Source of the DNA: an uncultured Pirellulaceae bacterium
GTDB taxonomy: Bacteria; Planctomycetota; Planctomycetia; Pirellulales; Pirellulaceae
Reading direction: 5' to 3'
Length of the DNA: 5,975 bases
Assembly: GCA_934255105.1 (NCBI GenBank)
Contig: CAKQNH010000334.1
Location: forward strand, 1-5,975
Made by a program: the position numbers and the translations under genes. Position 1 is the first letter of the stretch. The number at the start of each line of letters is the position of its first letter. Below, one piece after another: positions 5,974-5,975 of the stretch. The notes under the pieces are model-generated. The model made no database searches, was not told the origin of the DNA, and was given only the letters and a program-made list of their open reading frames with translations.

Positions 5974-5975
5974 TT

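Overview
The window looks like a piece of a planctomycete chromosome (Pirellulaceae-like). That call is an inference. It rests on the style of the proteins (an esterase-fold protein with a degenerate active site, and a large membrane-anchored TPR protein), the absence of Shine-Dalgarno motifs before some starts, a TTG start, moderate GC, and intergenic families of short palindromic repeats that I associate from memory with this group. No rRNA, complete tRNA, transposase, integrase, CRISPR array or phage gene is visible.

Layout, left to right. Positions 1-378 hold no convincing gene, only a possible sigma70-type promoter at 240-268. At 379-1194 lies an alpha/beta-hydrolase-fold protein related to the PHB-depolymerase/feruloyl-esterase type, in which the positions of all three catalytic residues are substituted. 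At 1195-1705 there is a 511-base intergenic region rich in structure: two stem-loops back to back directly after the stop codon, a 39-base tandem duplication, and a run of further hairpins including a nested 8-bp plus 9-bp stem. At 1706-4138 is an 810-residue protein with one N-terminal membrane anchor followed by TPR-type helical repeats. At 4138-4242 are three tandem 35-base repeats that begin on the last base of the TPR stop codon. At 4346-4651 is a small Rieske [2Fe-2S] ferredoxin-type protein with a TTG start and a good ribosome binding site. At 4704-5804 is a YhdH/AcuI-type NADPH-dependent quinone oxidoreductase/acryloyl-CoA reductase with an unusual Ser/Ala-rich N-terminal insertion. 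A probable intrinsic terminator follows at 5863-5885. The right edge may hold the last 29 codons of a convergent gene on the minus strand.

All four main genes lie on the plus strand. Only the Rieske and AcuI-like genes are close enough (52 bases apart, one shared terminator) to suggest one transcript; both are redox proteins, but no known pathway joins them. The esterase-like gene and the TPR gene are probably separate units, divided by the structured intergenic region. I found no clear new multi-gene system. The items most worth a second look are the apparent pseudo-esterase, the hairpin-rich intergenic region, and the 35-base repeat array placed exactly at a stop codon.
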